NCBI GenBank assembly: GCA_964646575.1
Contig: CAZYFT010000024.1
Span: 1-8,547 of the forward strand
Direction of reading: 5' to 3'
Origin: GCA-016700035 sp964646575
GTDB lineage: Bacteria > Patescibacteriota > Saccharimonadia > CAILAD01 > GCA-016700035
Length of the DNA: 8,547 nucleotides
The notes beneath the pieces were generated by a model. It saw only the letters and a program-made list of their open reading frames with translations. It had not been told where the DNA came from and made no database searches. The position numbers and the translations under genes are program-made. Below are positions 1 through 6,422 of the stretch, in pieces (the stretch's first letter is position 1; each line of letters begins with the position of its first letter).

Positions 1-584
1 ATAAGACTGGATTTACCGACGTTTGGGCGGCCAAGAATGGCTATTCTCAGGTGTGGAGTCACCTGCCCTCCGCTTGAAGAAGTGGGGAGATTTTTTGCAA
101 CAAGTATTTTTAGCTCCTCAATTCCCTCGCCATGATGAGCTGAGACCGACAGTGCGTCTTCAATACCGAGAGCTCGGAAATGACTAATATCAACCGGTGT
201 CTTATCTGATTTATTTAGGAGTAAAAATGTCGGCTTATCGAGAGATCTGATGGTGCGCGCCAGTTTTTTTTCGGCCTCGGTGATGTGAGCTTGTGTACTG
301 TCGACGACAAAGAGAATGACATCGGCTGATTTAAGTGAACTAGCGAGCTGTTCCTGTGCGGCTTGAGTCAAAATATCTTTGGTGTTGCCGAATCCCGGAG
401 TGTCTTGCAGATATGCGGTGCGCCCTTCCCATTCAACGATGTGTCGGGTGATGTCTCGGGTCGTATGGCTTTGGTCGTGAATAATGGTAGCCCGGCTACC
501 CAAAAGTCGGTTCACTAAGCTCGACTTACCAACATTTGGTACGCCGACGAGTGCAATGACAGGTATGTGGGCTGTTTTATTCAT
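1..584 (-). CDS. der: Ribosome-assembly GTPase Der (EngA), N-terminal part, cut by window edge
   Basis: Translating the minus strand from the ATG at 582-584 gives 194 open residues up to the left edge, so the gene continues outside the window. Two GTPase P-loops are visible in tandem: GVPNVGKS (residues 14-21) and GRPNVGKS (185-192). Between them lie DTPG (61-64, G3), NKSD (124-127, G4) and SAHHG (149 region, G5). Two G domains in one chain are the hallmark of Der, which acts in maturation of the 50S ribosomal subunit in the cytoplasm. The visible part covers the first G domain and the start of the second; the second domain's remainder and the KH-like C-terminus are missing. G3 of domain 1 reads DTPG, where Der more often has DTGG. 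The start overlaps the end of the carboxypeptidase gene by 8 bases and has no Shine-Dalgarno sequence, so translation is probably coupled to that gene. Confidence 0.95.
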   Translation of the reverse strand, partial: MNKTAHIPVIALVGVPNVGKSSLVNRLLGSRATIIHDQSHTTRDITRHIVEWEGRTAYLQDTPGFGNTKDILTQAAQEQLASSLKSADVILFVVDSTQAHITEAEKKLARTIRSLDKPTFLLLNKSDKTPVDISHFRALGIEDALSVSAHHGEGIEELKILVAKNLPTSSSGGQVTPHLRIAILGRPNVGKSSL

Positions 585-1452
585 AATTTAAACTGAACGC
601 CAAGTTTATCATATTTCTTGATTCTCCGAAACGGTCACTGCTTCCAAGTACCACGGTGATCACCTCTCTTCCCTCACGTTCGGACAGGGTTACAAGACAT
701 TCCCCAGCAGCTTGCGTGTAGCCGGTTTTTACACCCCGCACGCTCGGTGCATTAAGGAGTAACTCGTTAGTGGTATTAAGAGGATATTTTCGGCCTTTTT
801 CAGATGTAATGGTGGCACTTTTCGTATTTACTGTTTGCCGGAAAAAATCATTTTCGAGTAAATAATGTGTGAGCAGGGCTAAATCTTGAGCGGTTGAAAC
901 GTGGCCAATGGTGTCGAGGCCGGTAGGGTTTTCAAAGTTGGTGTTCTCCATGCCGAGGCTGCGCGCTGTATCGTTCATCTTGGCCACGAACTCATTTACT
1001 GAGCCACTGTGCCAAACTGCAAGTGTGATAGCGGCATCGTTAGCGGAAGGTATGAGGGCTGCTTGCACGAGCTGACGAGCGGTCATTTTGTCGCCCGGAA
1101 CTAGGTTAATTACTACCGATCCCCCACCCTGTACGGTTGAAACATCTTTCGGAATAGTTACGAGTTCGTCGAGGTTTTTATCACGTAGGATCAGATAGAC
1201 CGTCATGAGTTTGGTAAGGCTAGCGATTGGACGTTTTTCGTCTGGTGATTTTTCAAATATGATTGATCTTGTGCGCGCGTCTTCGATGTAGGCTGAGGGC
1301 GCATTTACGTTATAGTCTGACGGTGCTTGCTCAGTGGTGATGAGTGCGTAATCGCCGGTTTGTACTGCGGTGGAACTTGGGCTTGGCGTGAAGGGTAGAA
1401 GTCCGAGTGCAGCGATGCTGATTGACATGAGTGCGGCAGAAATTTCTTTCAT
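577..1452 (-). CDS. D-alanyl-D-alanine carboxypeptidase (serine-type, penicillin-binding protein family)
   Basis: A 291-residue protein of the DacA/DacF family (peptidase S11), which removes the terminal D-alanine from peptidoglycan stem peptides outside the membrane and so limits cross-linking. All three active-site motifs are present: S78-L-T-K81 (nucleophile and base), S136-A-N138 and K242-T-G244. A hydrophobic segment at about residues 6-20 can act as a signal peptide or anchor, although its N-terminus (MKE) is weakly charged. A Pro/Ser/Thr-rich linker follows at about 20-50. The chain stops soon after the catalytic domain: the PBP5-type C-terminal beta domain and the amphipathic membrane helix are absent, so it is a short form. 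GGAGG lies seven bases before the ATG, inside the end of rluB, and the ATGA shared with the rluB stop codon gives a 4-base overlap. The gene belongs to the scpA-der operon. The exact paralogue name (dacA, dacF) cannot be told from sequence alone. Confidence 0.93.
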   Translation of the reverse strand: MKEISAALMSISIAALGLLPFTPSPSSTAVQTGDYALITTEQAPSDYNVNAPSAYIEDARTRSIIFEKSPDEKRPIASLTKLMTVYLILRDKNLDELVTIPKDVSTVQGGGSVVINLVPGDKMTARQLVQAALIPSANDAAITLAVWHSGSVNEFVAKMNDTARSLGMENTNFENPTGLDTIGHVSTAQDLALLTHYLLENDFFRQTVNTKSATITSEKGRKYPLNTTNELLLNAPSVRGVKTGYTQAAGECLVTLSEREGREVITVVLGSSDRFGESRNMINLAFSLNYE

Positions 1453-1886
1453 GATGCATCCTCCGGACTGATTTCACGCCATTCGCCTGGCTGTAGGTCT
1501 TCAAGCCGATAAGGGCCATGTTGAATACGCACCAGGCGGGTTACAGCATGCCCGAGCGCATCGAGGCTGCGTCGAATTTGTCGATTGCGACCTTCTTCGA
1601 GGATGATACGCACGCGCCTCTCGCCGTCGCGTGTGGCACTGATCGCGCGGCTGGTGCCGTCTTCAAGCTCAATGCCGCTTACGAGCAAGTCTAGATCATT
1701 ATCGGTTAACGTCTGTTTGGTGGTTACTTGATAGACGCGCTGCACGCCAAATGATGGGTGCATCAGTTCATGTGCGAGAGCTCCATCATTGGTCAGGAGC
1801 ATGAGTCCTTCACTGTCGCGATCTAGGCGGCCAACAATGATGTCGCGATGCCAGCCAAGCGGCAGAAAATCAAACACAATTTTGTT
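1449..1886 (-). CDS. rluB: Ribosomal large-subunit pseudouridine synthase, RluB/RsuA family, N-terminus lost in assembly gap
   Basis: The 145 visible residues are the catalytic domain of an RsuA/RluB-type pseudouridine synthase, which isomerises a specific uridine in rRNA (23S for RluB). Residues just after the gap (KIVFDFLP) match the strand before the active site. GRLDRDSEGLMLLTNDG follows at visible residues 19-35, with the catalytic Asp at visible residue 22. EGRNRQIRR near the C-terminus is also typical of the family. From the family's usual layout, about 75-85 residues should precede the visible part, including the N-terminal S4 RNA-binding domain; these fall in the N run. The gene ends in TGA, overlapping the carboxypeptidase start by 4 bases. 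RluB is preferred over RsuA, RluE or RluF because rluB next to scpA-scpB is a common bacterial arrangement, but the S4 domain that would help is not visible. Confidence 0.9.
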   Translation of the reverse strand, partial: NKIVFDFLPLGWHRDIIVGRLDRDSEGLMLLTNDGALAHELMHPSFGVQRVYQVTTKQTLTDNDLDLLVSGIELEDGTSRAISATRDGERRVRIILEEGRNRQIRRSLDALGHAVTRLVRIQHGPYRLEDLQPGEWREISPEDAS

Positions 1887-1986
1887 NNNNNNNNNNNNNN
1901 NNNNNNNNNNNNNNNNNNNNNNNNNNNNNNNNNNNNNNNNNNNNNNNNNNNNNNNNNNNNNNNNNNNNNNNNNNNNNNNNNNNNNN
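1887..1986. other. Assembly gap of exactly 100 N between scpB and rluB
   Basis: One hundred consecutive N, the usual scaffolder placeholder for a gap of unknown size. The reading frame happens to stay open through it, joining scpB to rluB as a false 324-residue protein. Judged from usual family lengths, the missing sequence should hold roughly 25-50 residues of ScpB and 75-85 residues of RluB. That is about 300-400 bases, more than the placeholder shows. An additional small gene in the gap cannot be excluded. Confidence 0.97.
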
Positions 1987-2393
1987 CCTCGGGCTTTTAT
2001 CTGGCTGATGAGGTCGCGGCTCATGAGCGCGCGCAGTGAGTTGTCGCTAGGGGTGCCACGAATATCATCAATGGTTGTTTTTGCACACGGCCCCTCGTAG
2101 GCAATGATTGTAAGAACTTCTAAGCTTGATTGAGAGAGTATGGGTGCGCTATCCCCTGTGAAAGCCGCTATAGTATCTCGTAGCTGCGGTATGACAGCCA
2201 GTTCGTAGCCATCGCCGCTTTTTACGAGGCAAATACCTCGGCCCTGCAGCGTTTTTTCAAGCTCGTCGAGTTCGAGTTGAACATCTTCTTTCGGCAAGCT
2301 GAGTCTCTTTGCGATTTCAGCTGTGGAAATCGGGCCGCTACTTATAAACAAGGCAGCTTCGATGTGCTGGGTCATGTTAGGCTGCTTTGACAT
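1987..2393 (-). CDS. scpB: Segregation and condensation protein ScpB, C-terminus lost in assembly gap
   Basis: The 135 visible residues contain the two winged-helix domains of ScpB, the kleisin-associated (Kite) subunit of the SMC-ScpAB condensin that compacts and segregates the bacterial chromosome. An N-terminal helix (HIEAALFISSGPIS) opens the first domain. LSQSSLEVLTIIAYEGP at about 87-103 followed by IDDIRG is the family's most conserved block, and RALMSRDLI lies just before the gap. The last 25-50 residues, normally including the YGTT.EF..FFGL-like motif, are missing. I chose the ATG at 2391-2393, which has GAGAG about six bases upstream and overlaps scpA by 17 bases. An upstream TTG (2423) has no support, and a second ATG at 2373-2375, just past the scpA stop, lacks a ribosome site. 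The gene is presumably translated in coupling with scpA. Confidence 0.92.
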
Positions 2394-3063
2394 AAGTTCT
2401 CTCTTGATCAAAAACAAGCTCAATTAAATCTTGTTTTACGAGCTCTAGTAGTGCTAAAAGACTTAGGGTTTTTGTACGTCTATTATCCGAGTGAAGAGCT
2501 TTTTCTAGGCTTTGTCGAGTTGTAACACGCGCGAGTAGTGTTTGCATGGTGCGCTGAATATCGGCTCGCGAAATAGAGATTCTGTGTACGGGAGTAGACT
2601 TGTCAGGTTTTTGAGTCGCTATACTGCGCCAGGCTGTGGCGAGGGCTACTAAGTTGAGATTCTTGGGGGCGGTTTTATTGGGTGTTGGTTGTGTTGGGCG
2701 CACAGCTAACGGACTGCCAAGATGTGTCTGAAGTTTTTGGGCAGCAGAACGCCACATTTGGTAGCGTTCAAGCTCGCCCGCAAGATCCGCAAGATTGCGT
2801 AGATCTTCTTCCGGGTCACTCTGCTCTTTTCGAATGGCTCGAGTTTTATACGCTACAAGCTTACTGCCGATATCTAAAAACCAACGTAAGTCATCGGAGT
2901 GGGCTTTTTCGAGTGCAGTAATGGTTGCAAGATAGTCCCCGGTTACCTGGCTAATTGATAGTTCGGTAATCTCTAGTTCGTGCCGTTCAATTAGGTTAAG
3001 TAATAACTCTAATGGCCCCTCAAAGTGAGGCAGCGCCACAGTGTAATTTTGTGGTGTTGTCAT
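2377..3063 (-). CDS. scpA: Segregation and condensation protein ScpA (kleisin)
   Basis: A 228-residue kleisin that bridges the heads of the SMC dimer and binds ScpB, forming the chromosome-organising condensin. The N-terminal block FEGPLELLLNLIERHELEI at about 14-32 is the signature of ScpA, forming the part that contacts the SMC neck. A helical region (about 59-79, LRWFLDIGSKLVAYKTRAI) and an acidic segment follow. The C-terminal winged helix that contacts the SMC head has LSLLALLELVKQDLIELV near 200-217. Length is slightly below the common 240-260 residues, with a shortened middle linker. The gene heads the putative operon scpA-scpB-rluB-carboxypeptidase-der. There is no Shine-Dalgarno sequence before the ATG; instead a perfect TATAAT ends six bases upstream, which suggests a leaderless message. 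No smc gene lies in the window, so it must be elsewhere in the genome. Confidence 0.95.
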   Translation of the reverse strand: MTTPQNYTVALPHFEGPLELLLNLIERHELEITELSISQVTGDYLATITALEKAHSDDLRWFLDIGSKLVAYKTRAIRKEQSDPEEDLRNLADLAGELERYQMWRSAAQKLQTHLGSPLAVRPTQPTPNKTAPKNLNLVALATAWRSIATQKPDKSTPVHRISISRADIQRTMQTLLARVTTRQSLEKALHSDNRRTKTLSLLALLELVKQDLIELVFDQERTYVKAA

Positions 3064-3069
3064 AGAGCC

Positions 3070-3111
3070 ATTATACCCAAAGAATTATATATTACGGGAA
3101 TATCACGTAAA
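3070..3111 (-). promoter_or_regulatory. Candidate scpA promoter with two tandem TATAAT boxes
   Basis: Reading the minus strand, two perfect TATAAT hexamers occur at 3089-3084 and 3075-3070. The upstream one has TTTACG (3111-3106) at 16 bases, a 4 of 6 match to TTGACA; the downstream one has no good -35. Start sites expected about seven bases beyond each box would fall near 3077 (a 14-base leader without Shine-Dalgarno) and 3063 (the A of the scpA ATG). The assignment rests on motif matching only. Confidence 0.55.
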
Positions 3112-3140
3112 AACACATGTGATCTGTCAAGTTGGCGTAT

Positions 3141-3575
3141 TTATGCTGCGGTTGACTTGCTATTGTCGTTGACTGCGGGGGCTTCTGGTGCGGCTTTTGC
3201 TCCACCTTCACCGCCAAGTGTCTTTTTTACAGTAGCAACTACGTCTTCGAGAGTCACCTGGCTTTTTACGAGGTATTCATCTACGCCAAGGCTTTTGCCG
3301 CGGTCTTTATCAGCCTGTTCTGAGAGCGCCGTCATCATAATTACTTTTGTGTGCGCAGTTTCGGGGGTTGAACGCAGAATATCGAGCACATCAAAGCCAG
3401 AAATACGCGGCATCATGACATCTAGAATAATTAGATTAGGCTTTTCTTTAACGGCTGTTGCCAGTGCCTCTTCTCCGTTCGAGGCGACCGCAAGCTCATA
3501 GCCCTCTGCCTGGAAGCGAGCAAAGTAAATATCTCGCAAGTTAACGTCGTCTTCGACGAGTAAAATTTTAGTCAT
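3141..3575 (-). CDS. Stand-alone response regulator (CheY-like receiver, no output domain)
   Basis: A 144-residue protein made of one receiver domain (about 1-120) and a short Ala/Pro/Gly-rich tail (about 121-144) with no recognisable fold. Phosphorylation-site residues are in place: acidic pair D9/D10, phospho-acceptor D52 (in LIILDVMMP), T82 and K104. Receivers are phosphorylated on Asp by a partner histidine kinase and switch conformation. With no DNA-binding, enzymatic or RNA-binding domain, this one must act through another protein, as CheY, Spo0F or a phosphorelay shuttle does. It lies 70 bases downstream of the histidine kinase gene on the same strand, so that kinase is the likely partner. 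A clear ribosome site (GAGAGGG) precedes the ATG. A weak promoter in the intergenic region could let it be expressed apart from the kinase. The downstream target is unknown. Confidence 0.93.
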   Translation of the reverse strand: MTKILLVEDDVNLRDIYFARFQAEGYELAVASNGEEALATAVKEKPNLIILDVMMPRISGFDVLDILRSTPETAHTKVIMMTALSEQADKDRGKSLGVDEYLVKSQVTLEDVVATVKKTLGGEGGAKAAPEAPAVNDNSKSTAA

Positions 3576-3614
3576 GGATTTCCCTCTCTAGTTGTCTGCT
3601 AATTTCTTACGCTT

Positions 3615-3644
3615 ATTCTAGATGAATGTAGTCAGATGGCGCAA
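3615..3644 (-). promoter_or_regulatory. Weak candidate promoter for the response regulator gene
   Basis: On the minus strand TTGCGC (3644-3639) and TAGAAT (3620-3615) are separated by 18 bases. The -10 matches the consensus at 5 of 6 and the -35 at 3 of 6. Start of transcription would be near 3608, leaving a leader of about 33 bases that holds the GAGAGGG ribosome site. It sits entirely between the kinase stop and the regulator start. Kinase and regulator could equally be read from one upstream message. Confidence 0.35.
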
Positions 3645-3645
3645 G

Positions 3646-5346
3646 TTAGGCTGCTACTACATCACTATCTAGCGGCAACGTAAAGGAAAAAGTACTTCCT
3701 TTCCCTTCTTGAGAATTGACCCAGATTTTGCCGCCAAATTGCTCTATGAGATTGCGTGCAATGTAGAGGCCCAGGCCCGTGCCACCAACATCACGTGTAA
3801 ATGAGTTATTAACTCGGTAAAATTTTTGAAAAAGGTGTTTTTGGTCTTCTGGAGTGATACCAATACCCATGTCCGTGACCGAAAAAGTAATGAACTTTTT
3901 ATCGGTCTTCAAGGAGACATCAATCGTGGTGCTTTCTTTGGAGTATTTGATGGCATTGTCGATGAGATTTGAGATAACTTCCCGGATACGGTCTGGGTCG
4001 GCATTGACCTCATAGCTTGGTGCTACCACCAGCTGGCGCCCAAGTCCGCCGCTATCGAAGTGGGTTAAGATTTTAATACTCTTGTTCTTCGCAATCATTT
4101 CCATCTCACCCACCACCTGGTTCATAAGCTCGGTTATATTAAAGCGACGACGATTGATAATCATGCGGTTATCTTCAATTTTTGTGACCGACAACAGGTC
4201 GCGGAACAGCTTGCCAAGGTGTAAGCTCGCGTCGTGTGCCTTACCGATGAAGGTCTTGGCGCGCTCGTCAATCGTGGCTAGAGTTGGGTTCATGGCCATA
4301 GAAAGGTAGCCCTCAATGGCGGCAACTGGCGTGCGCATCTCGTGAGAAGCGGTCGAAATAAACTCGTTGCGCTCACGAGCAACGGCTTTCTGATCTGAAA
4401 TATCATGGAAAATGGCTATAGCACCGCTGGTTTGACCTTTTGAGTCAAGTGATGGTGCGATGGTTATGGAAAACGAGATTTTTTGATTGTTTTTGTTGAG
4501 CATATAATATTTGTCTACAGATTGAGCTTGGCCAGTTTTAAGAACTTGCAAGAACGGATCGGTGACTTCGGTGAGCTCGGCATCGTTTTGGTCTTTGAGC
4601 TTAAAAATAAGATTGTAGTCCACACCCATGGCGCTATTTTGGTCCCAGCCGGTGGCGGCCTGTGCAGCTTCGTTAAAGATGATGACTTTGCGGTCGGTAT
4701 CTACGGCTACAACTATGTCGGCGATGGAGCTCATCATCAGTTGCGTGCGCATCTCGGCGCCATCGAGTTGTCGTGTCAGACCTTCTGCGACGCGCATGGT
4801 TTTAATCATGCGATTTACACCGCTACCAATAAAGAATGCTGCAGCCAGGCCAATGAGTGTTGCAACGAGCTTAAAGAAACTTTCCTCGAGACTGACTCCC
4901 GAGGACGTAAAGACCCAACTGTACAGCCAGAATGTGGCAGTTAAGAGGGTCGCTACATATGCGCCAACGGTTCCAGCGATACCGCTGCACACTACGGCAA
5001 TAAGCCACAGGTAATACCAATCGGAATTAATGCCTCCAGTTGCCGCGGCAGCTATCTGGATCGAAATAATTGGCGGCAGAACGGCGATCTGAAGCGCCAG
5101 TTGTGGTCGCTTGTTGTGCCAGCCCTTCCATACAAAAGCATTATAGCCCAGGCCTATCGCCAGTAATGCCACGGCTGGGATAGAATATTGAGGAGCAAGC
5201 TGGGCCGATGGCAGAAATATCTGTATCATGAGTGCAATAACAAGCCCGAGTACTTCAAAAGCAGTACTGAGGCGCACGAGGGAGCGATACGTGAGCTCAT
5301 CAACGTATTGACGGACGGGTTTGTTGGGCTGTTTAGCGGTAGGCAT
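3646..5346 (-). CDS. Membrane-bound PAS-domain sensor histidine kinase
   Basis: A 566-residue sensor kinase. About six hydrophobic helices span residues 27-176 (approximately 27-46, 54-73, 84-102, 111-130, 131-147, 158-177), with short loops and no large extracellular domain, so the sensed signal is probably in or near the membrane. A PAS domain follows (about 203-318, ending GAIAIFHDISDQK). The HisKA dimerisation helix has phospho-acceptor H335 in SHEMRTP. The HATPase_c domain has an N box (N460, N464), G1 (DMGIGI, 492-497), F box (FQKFYR, 506-511) and G2 (GGTGLGL, 521-527), so it should be active. It autophosphorylates on His and presumably passes phosphate to the receiver encoded next. No Shine-Dalgarno sequence precedes the ATG, but an extended -10-like element lies nine bases upstream. 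The gene is divergent from the CobW-type gene. The stimulus cannot be deduced. Confidence 0.94.
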   Translation of the reverse strand: MPTAKQPNKPVRQYVDELTYRSLVRLSTAFEVLGLVIALMIQIFLPSAQLAPQYSIPAVALLAIGLGYNAFVWKGWHNKRPQLALQIAVLPPIISIQIAAAATGGINSDWYYLWLIAVVCSGIAGTVGAYVATLLTATFWLYSWVFTSSGVSLEESFFKLVATLIGLAAAFFIGSGVNRMIKTMRVAEGLTRQLDGAEMRTQLMMSSIADIVVAVDTDRKVIIFNEAAQAATGWDQNSAMGVDYNLIFKLKDQNDAELTEVTDPFLQVLKTGQAQSVDKYYMLNKNNQKISFSITIAPSLDSKGQTSGAIAIFHDISDQKAVARERNEFISTASHEMRTPVAAIEGYLSMAMNPTLATIDERAKTFIGKAHDASLHLGKLFRDLLSVTKIEDNRMIINRRRFNITELMNQVVGEMEMIAKNKSIKILTHFDSGGLGRQLVVAPSYEVNADPDRIREVISNLIDNAIKYSKESTTIDVSLKTDKKFITFSVTDMGIGITPEDQKHLFQKFYRVNNSFTRDVGGTGLGLYIARNLIEQFGGKIWVNSQEGKGSTFSFTLPLDSDVVAA

Positions 5347-5393
5347 AATTACGAGATACTATCAGATTAATTGTAGCATAAGAGGAACAACAC
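5347..5393. promoter_or_regulatory. Divergent promoter region between the histidine kinase and CobW-type GTPase genes
   Basis: These 47 bases must hold or overlap start signals for both directions. On the minus strand TGATAGTAT (5364-5356) is an extended -10-like element that would start the kinase message about three bases before its ATG. On the plus strand, TACTAT (5357-5362) or CATAAT (5344-5349, with TTGTTG 17 bases before it inside the kinase gene) could serve the GTPase gene. A plus-strand Shine-Dalgarno-like AGAGGA lies about eight bases before ATG 5394. GATACTATC at 5355-5363 is a 9-base palindrome shared by both -10 candidates. Confidence 0.4.
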
Positions 5394-6422
5394 ATGGTTG
5401 AGAAGAAGGCATCAAAAAAGATTCCCATATTGGCAGTCACCGGCTTTTTGGGTAGCGGCAAGACAACGTTTGTAAATCATGTGCTCGCCGAGCCACACGG
5501 CTTAAAGATTGGTGTGGTGGTAAACGATTTTGGTGCGATTAATATTGATTCGGAGCTAGTTGCCGGTAAGACGGACACTAAGCTCGAGCTTTCCAACGGC
5601 TGTATTTGTTGCTCGCTGGAGACTTTAGACGTGCAAGAAGCAATTGCCCAGTTCGCCTATTTGGGGAGTGATATCGATTTGATTGTAATTGAGGCCTCGG
5701 GTCTAGCGGAGCCACGGGATTTGGCGCTGAATCTGCGGGACATGATAGGTATCGGTGTGCGCCTTGATGCAATTGTCACCTTAATCGATGCAGAACATGT
5801 CATAGAGAATGCTCAAAAGCATAAGAATGCTGCCGATCAAATTGAATTCACCGATTTTGTAATTATTAATAAAATAGATACTGTTGAAAAAGATCGTATC
5901 GCGGAAATTCGTCAGCTTGTCGACATGACGAACCCGCGAGCCCGAATTTTTGAGGCAGTTCGAGCCGATGTAGATATTCGTCTGCTCACCGACCCGGATC
6001 GAGTGTGGGGCGGAGTGAAAGCAGAAAAACACCATCACGACGATGATCACGCAGATCACGAACATTTTCACGAGCAGTTCAAACATGTGTCACTTACGCT
6101 TGATAGGCCGCTGCACCCGATGAAGTTTCAGGAGTTTGTGAATTCGAAAATACCTAAGACTGTGTATCGAGCCAAGGGTTTTGTCGATCTCGGGAATAAG
6201 GGGCATGATCGTAAATATGTGTTTCAGCTAGTCGGTACTCGTTCTGAGCTCTATTGGGATAATTGGCAAAAAGATGAGCCCAAGAGAACCCAAATGGTAT
6301 TTATCGGCACAGATTTTGATGCTAAACAACTTGAAGATGACTTTAGAGCTTGTATCGATCCAGACCTCGAAGTGCCTCTTGAGGGCATTGATTTGCGCTT
6401 GCCGCCGAAATGGGAAGGCTAA
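5394..6422 (+). CDS. COG0523/CobW-type G3E GTPase, probable zinc metallochaperone
   Basis: A 342-residue protein. Residues 17-25 are the Walker A loop (GFLGSGKTT). G69-C-I-C-C73 is the family's CxCC metal site, EASGLAEP (100-107) follows the hydrophobic strand of Walker B, and NKID at 159-162 is the guanine-specificity motif. A His/Asp-rich loop at 213-231 contains about eight histidines and probably binds zinc. The CobW C-terminal domain runs from about 231 to 340 (RAKGFVDL near 268-275). G3E GTPases of this family use GTP to deliver metal to client enzymes; the His-rich loop and absence of cobalamin genes favour zinc over cobalt, though nickel or others cannot be excluded. AGAGG precedes the ATG at a normal distance. 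The gene is convergent with tgt, and the two stop codons overlap by 4 bases. Tgt is itself a zinc enzyme, so a functional link is possible but unproven. No Zur-type operator was recognised. Confidence 0.93.
   Translation: MVEKKASKKIPILAVTGFLGSGKTTFVNHVLAEPHGLKIGVVVNDFGAINIDSELVAGKTDTKLELSNGCICCSLETLDVQEAIAQFAYLGSDIDLIVIEASGLAEPRDLALNLRDMIGIGVRLDAIVTLIDAEHVIENAQKHKNAADQIEFTDFVIINKIDTVEKDRIAEIRQLVDMTNPRARIFEAVRADVDIRLLTDPDRVWGGVKAEKHHHDDDHADHEHFHEQFKHVSLTLDRPLHPMKFQEFVNSKIPKTVYRAKGFVDLGNKGHDRKYVFQLVGTRSELYWDNWQKDEPKRTQMVFIGTDFDAKQLEDDFRACIDPDLEVPLEGIDLRLPPKWEG

Noticed and set aside
1449..2423. Single 324-residue ScpB-RluB fusion gene starting at TTG 2423
   Set aside because: The join crosses a 100-N placeholder, domains expected in both proteins are missing at the join, and the TTG lies inside scpA with a better ATG 30 bases on.
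3113..3130. Exact TTGACA (3130-3125, minus) with the CACATGTG palindrome as an scpA promoter or receiver-gene terminator
   Set aside because: At a 17-base spacing the -10 would be CGTGAT (3 of 6) and TATAAT is about 49-58 bases away; the palindrome has no loop, so it cannot form a normal terminator.
3025..3501. 158-residue open frame on the plus strand
   Set aside because: It lies antisense to the receiver gene, whose motifs are complete; the translation is low-complexity Ser/Ala-rich with no domain.
4483..5014. Plus-strand open frames of 153 and 128 residues
   Set aside because: They are antisense to the well-supported histidine kinase and show no family features or ribosome sites.
6030..6090. 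Repeat-like CAC/GAT-rich tract in the CobW-type gene as a DNA repeat
   Set aside because: It is explained by codons of the His/Asp-rich metal-binding loop and is not a regular tandem unit.
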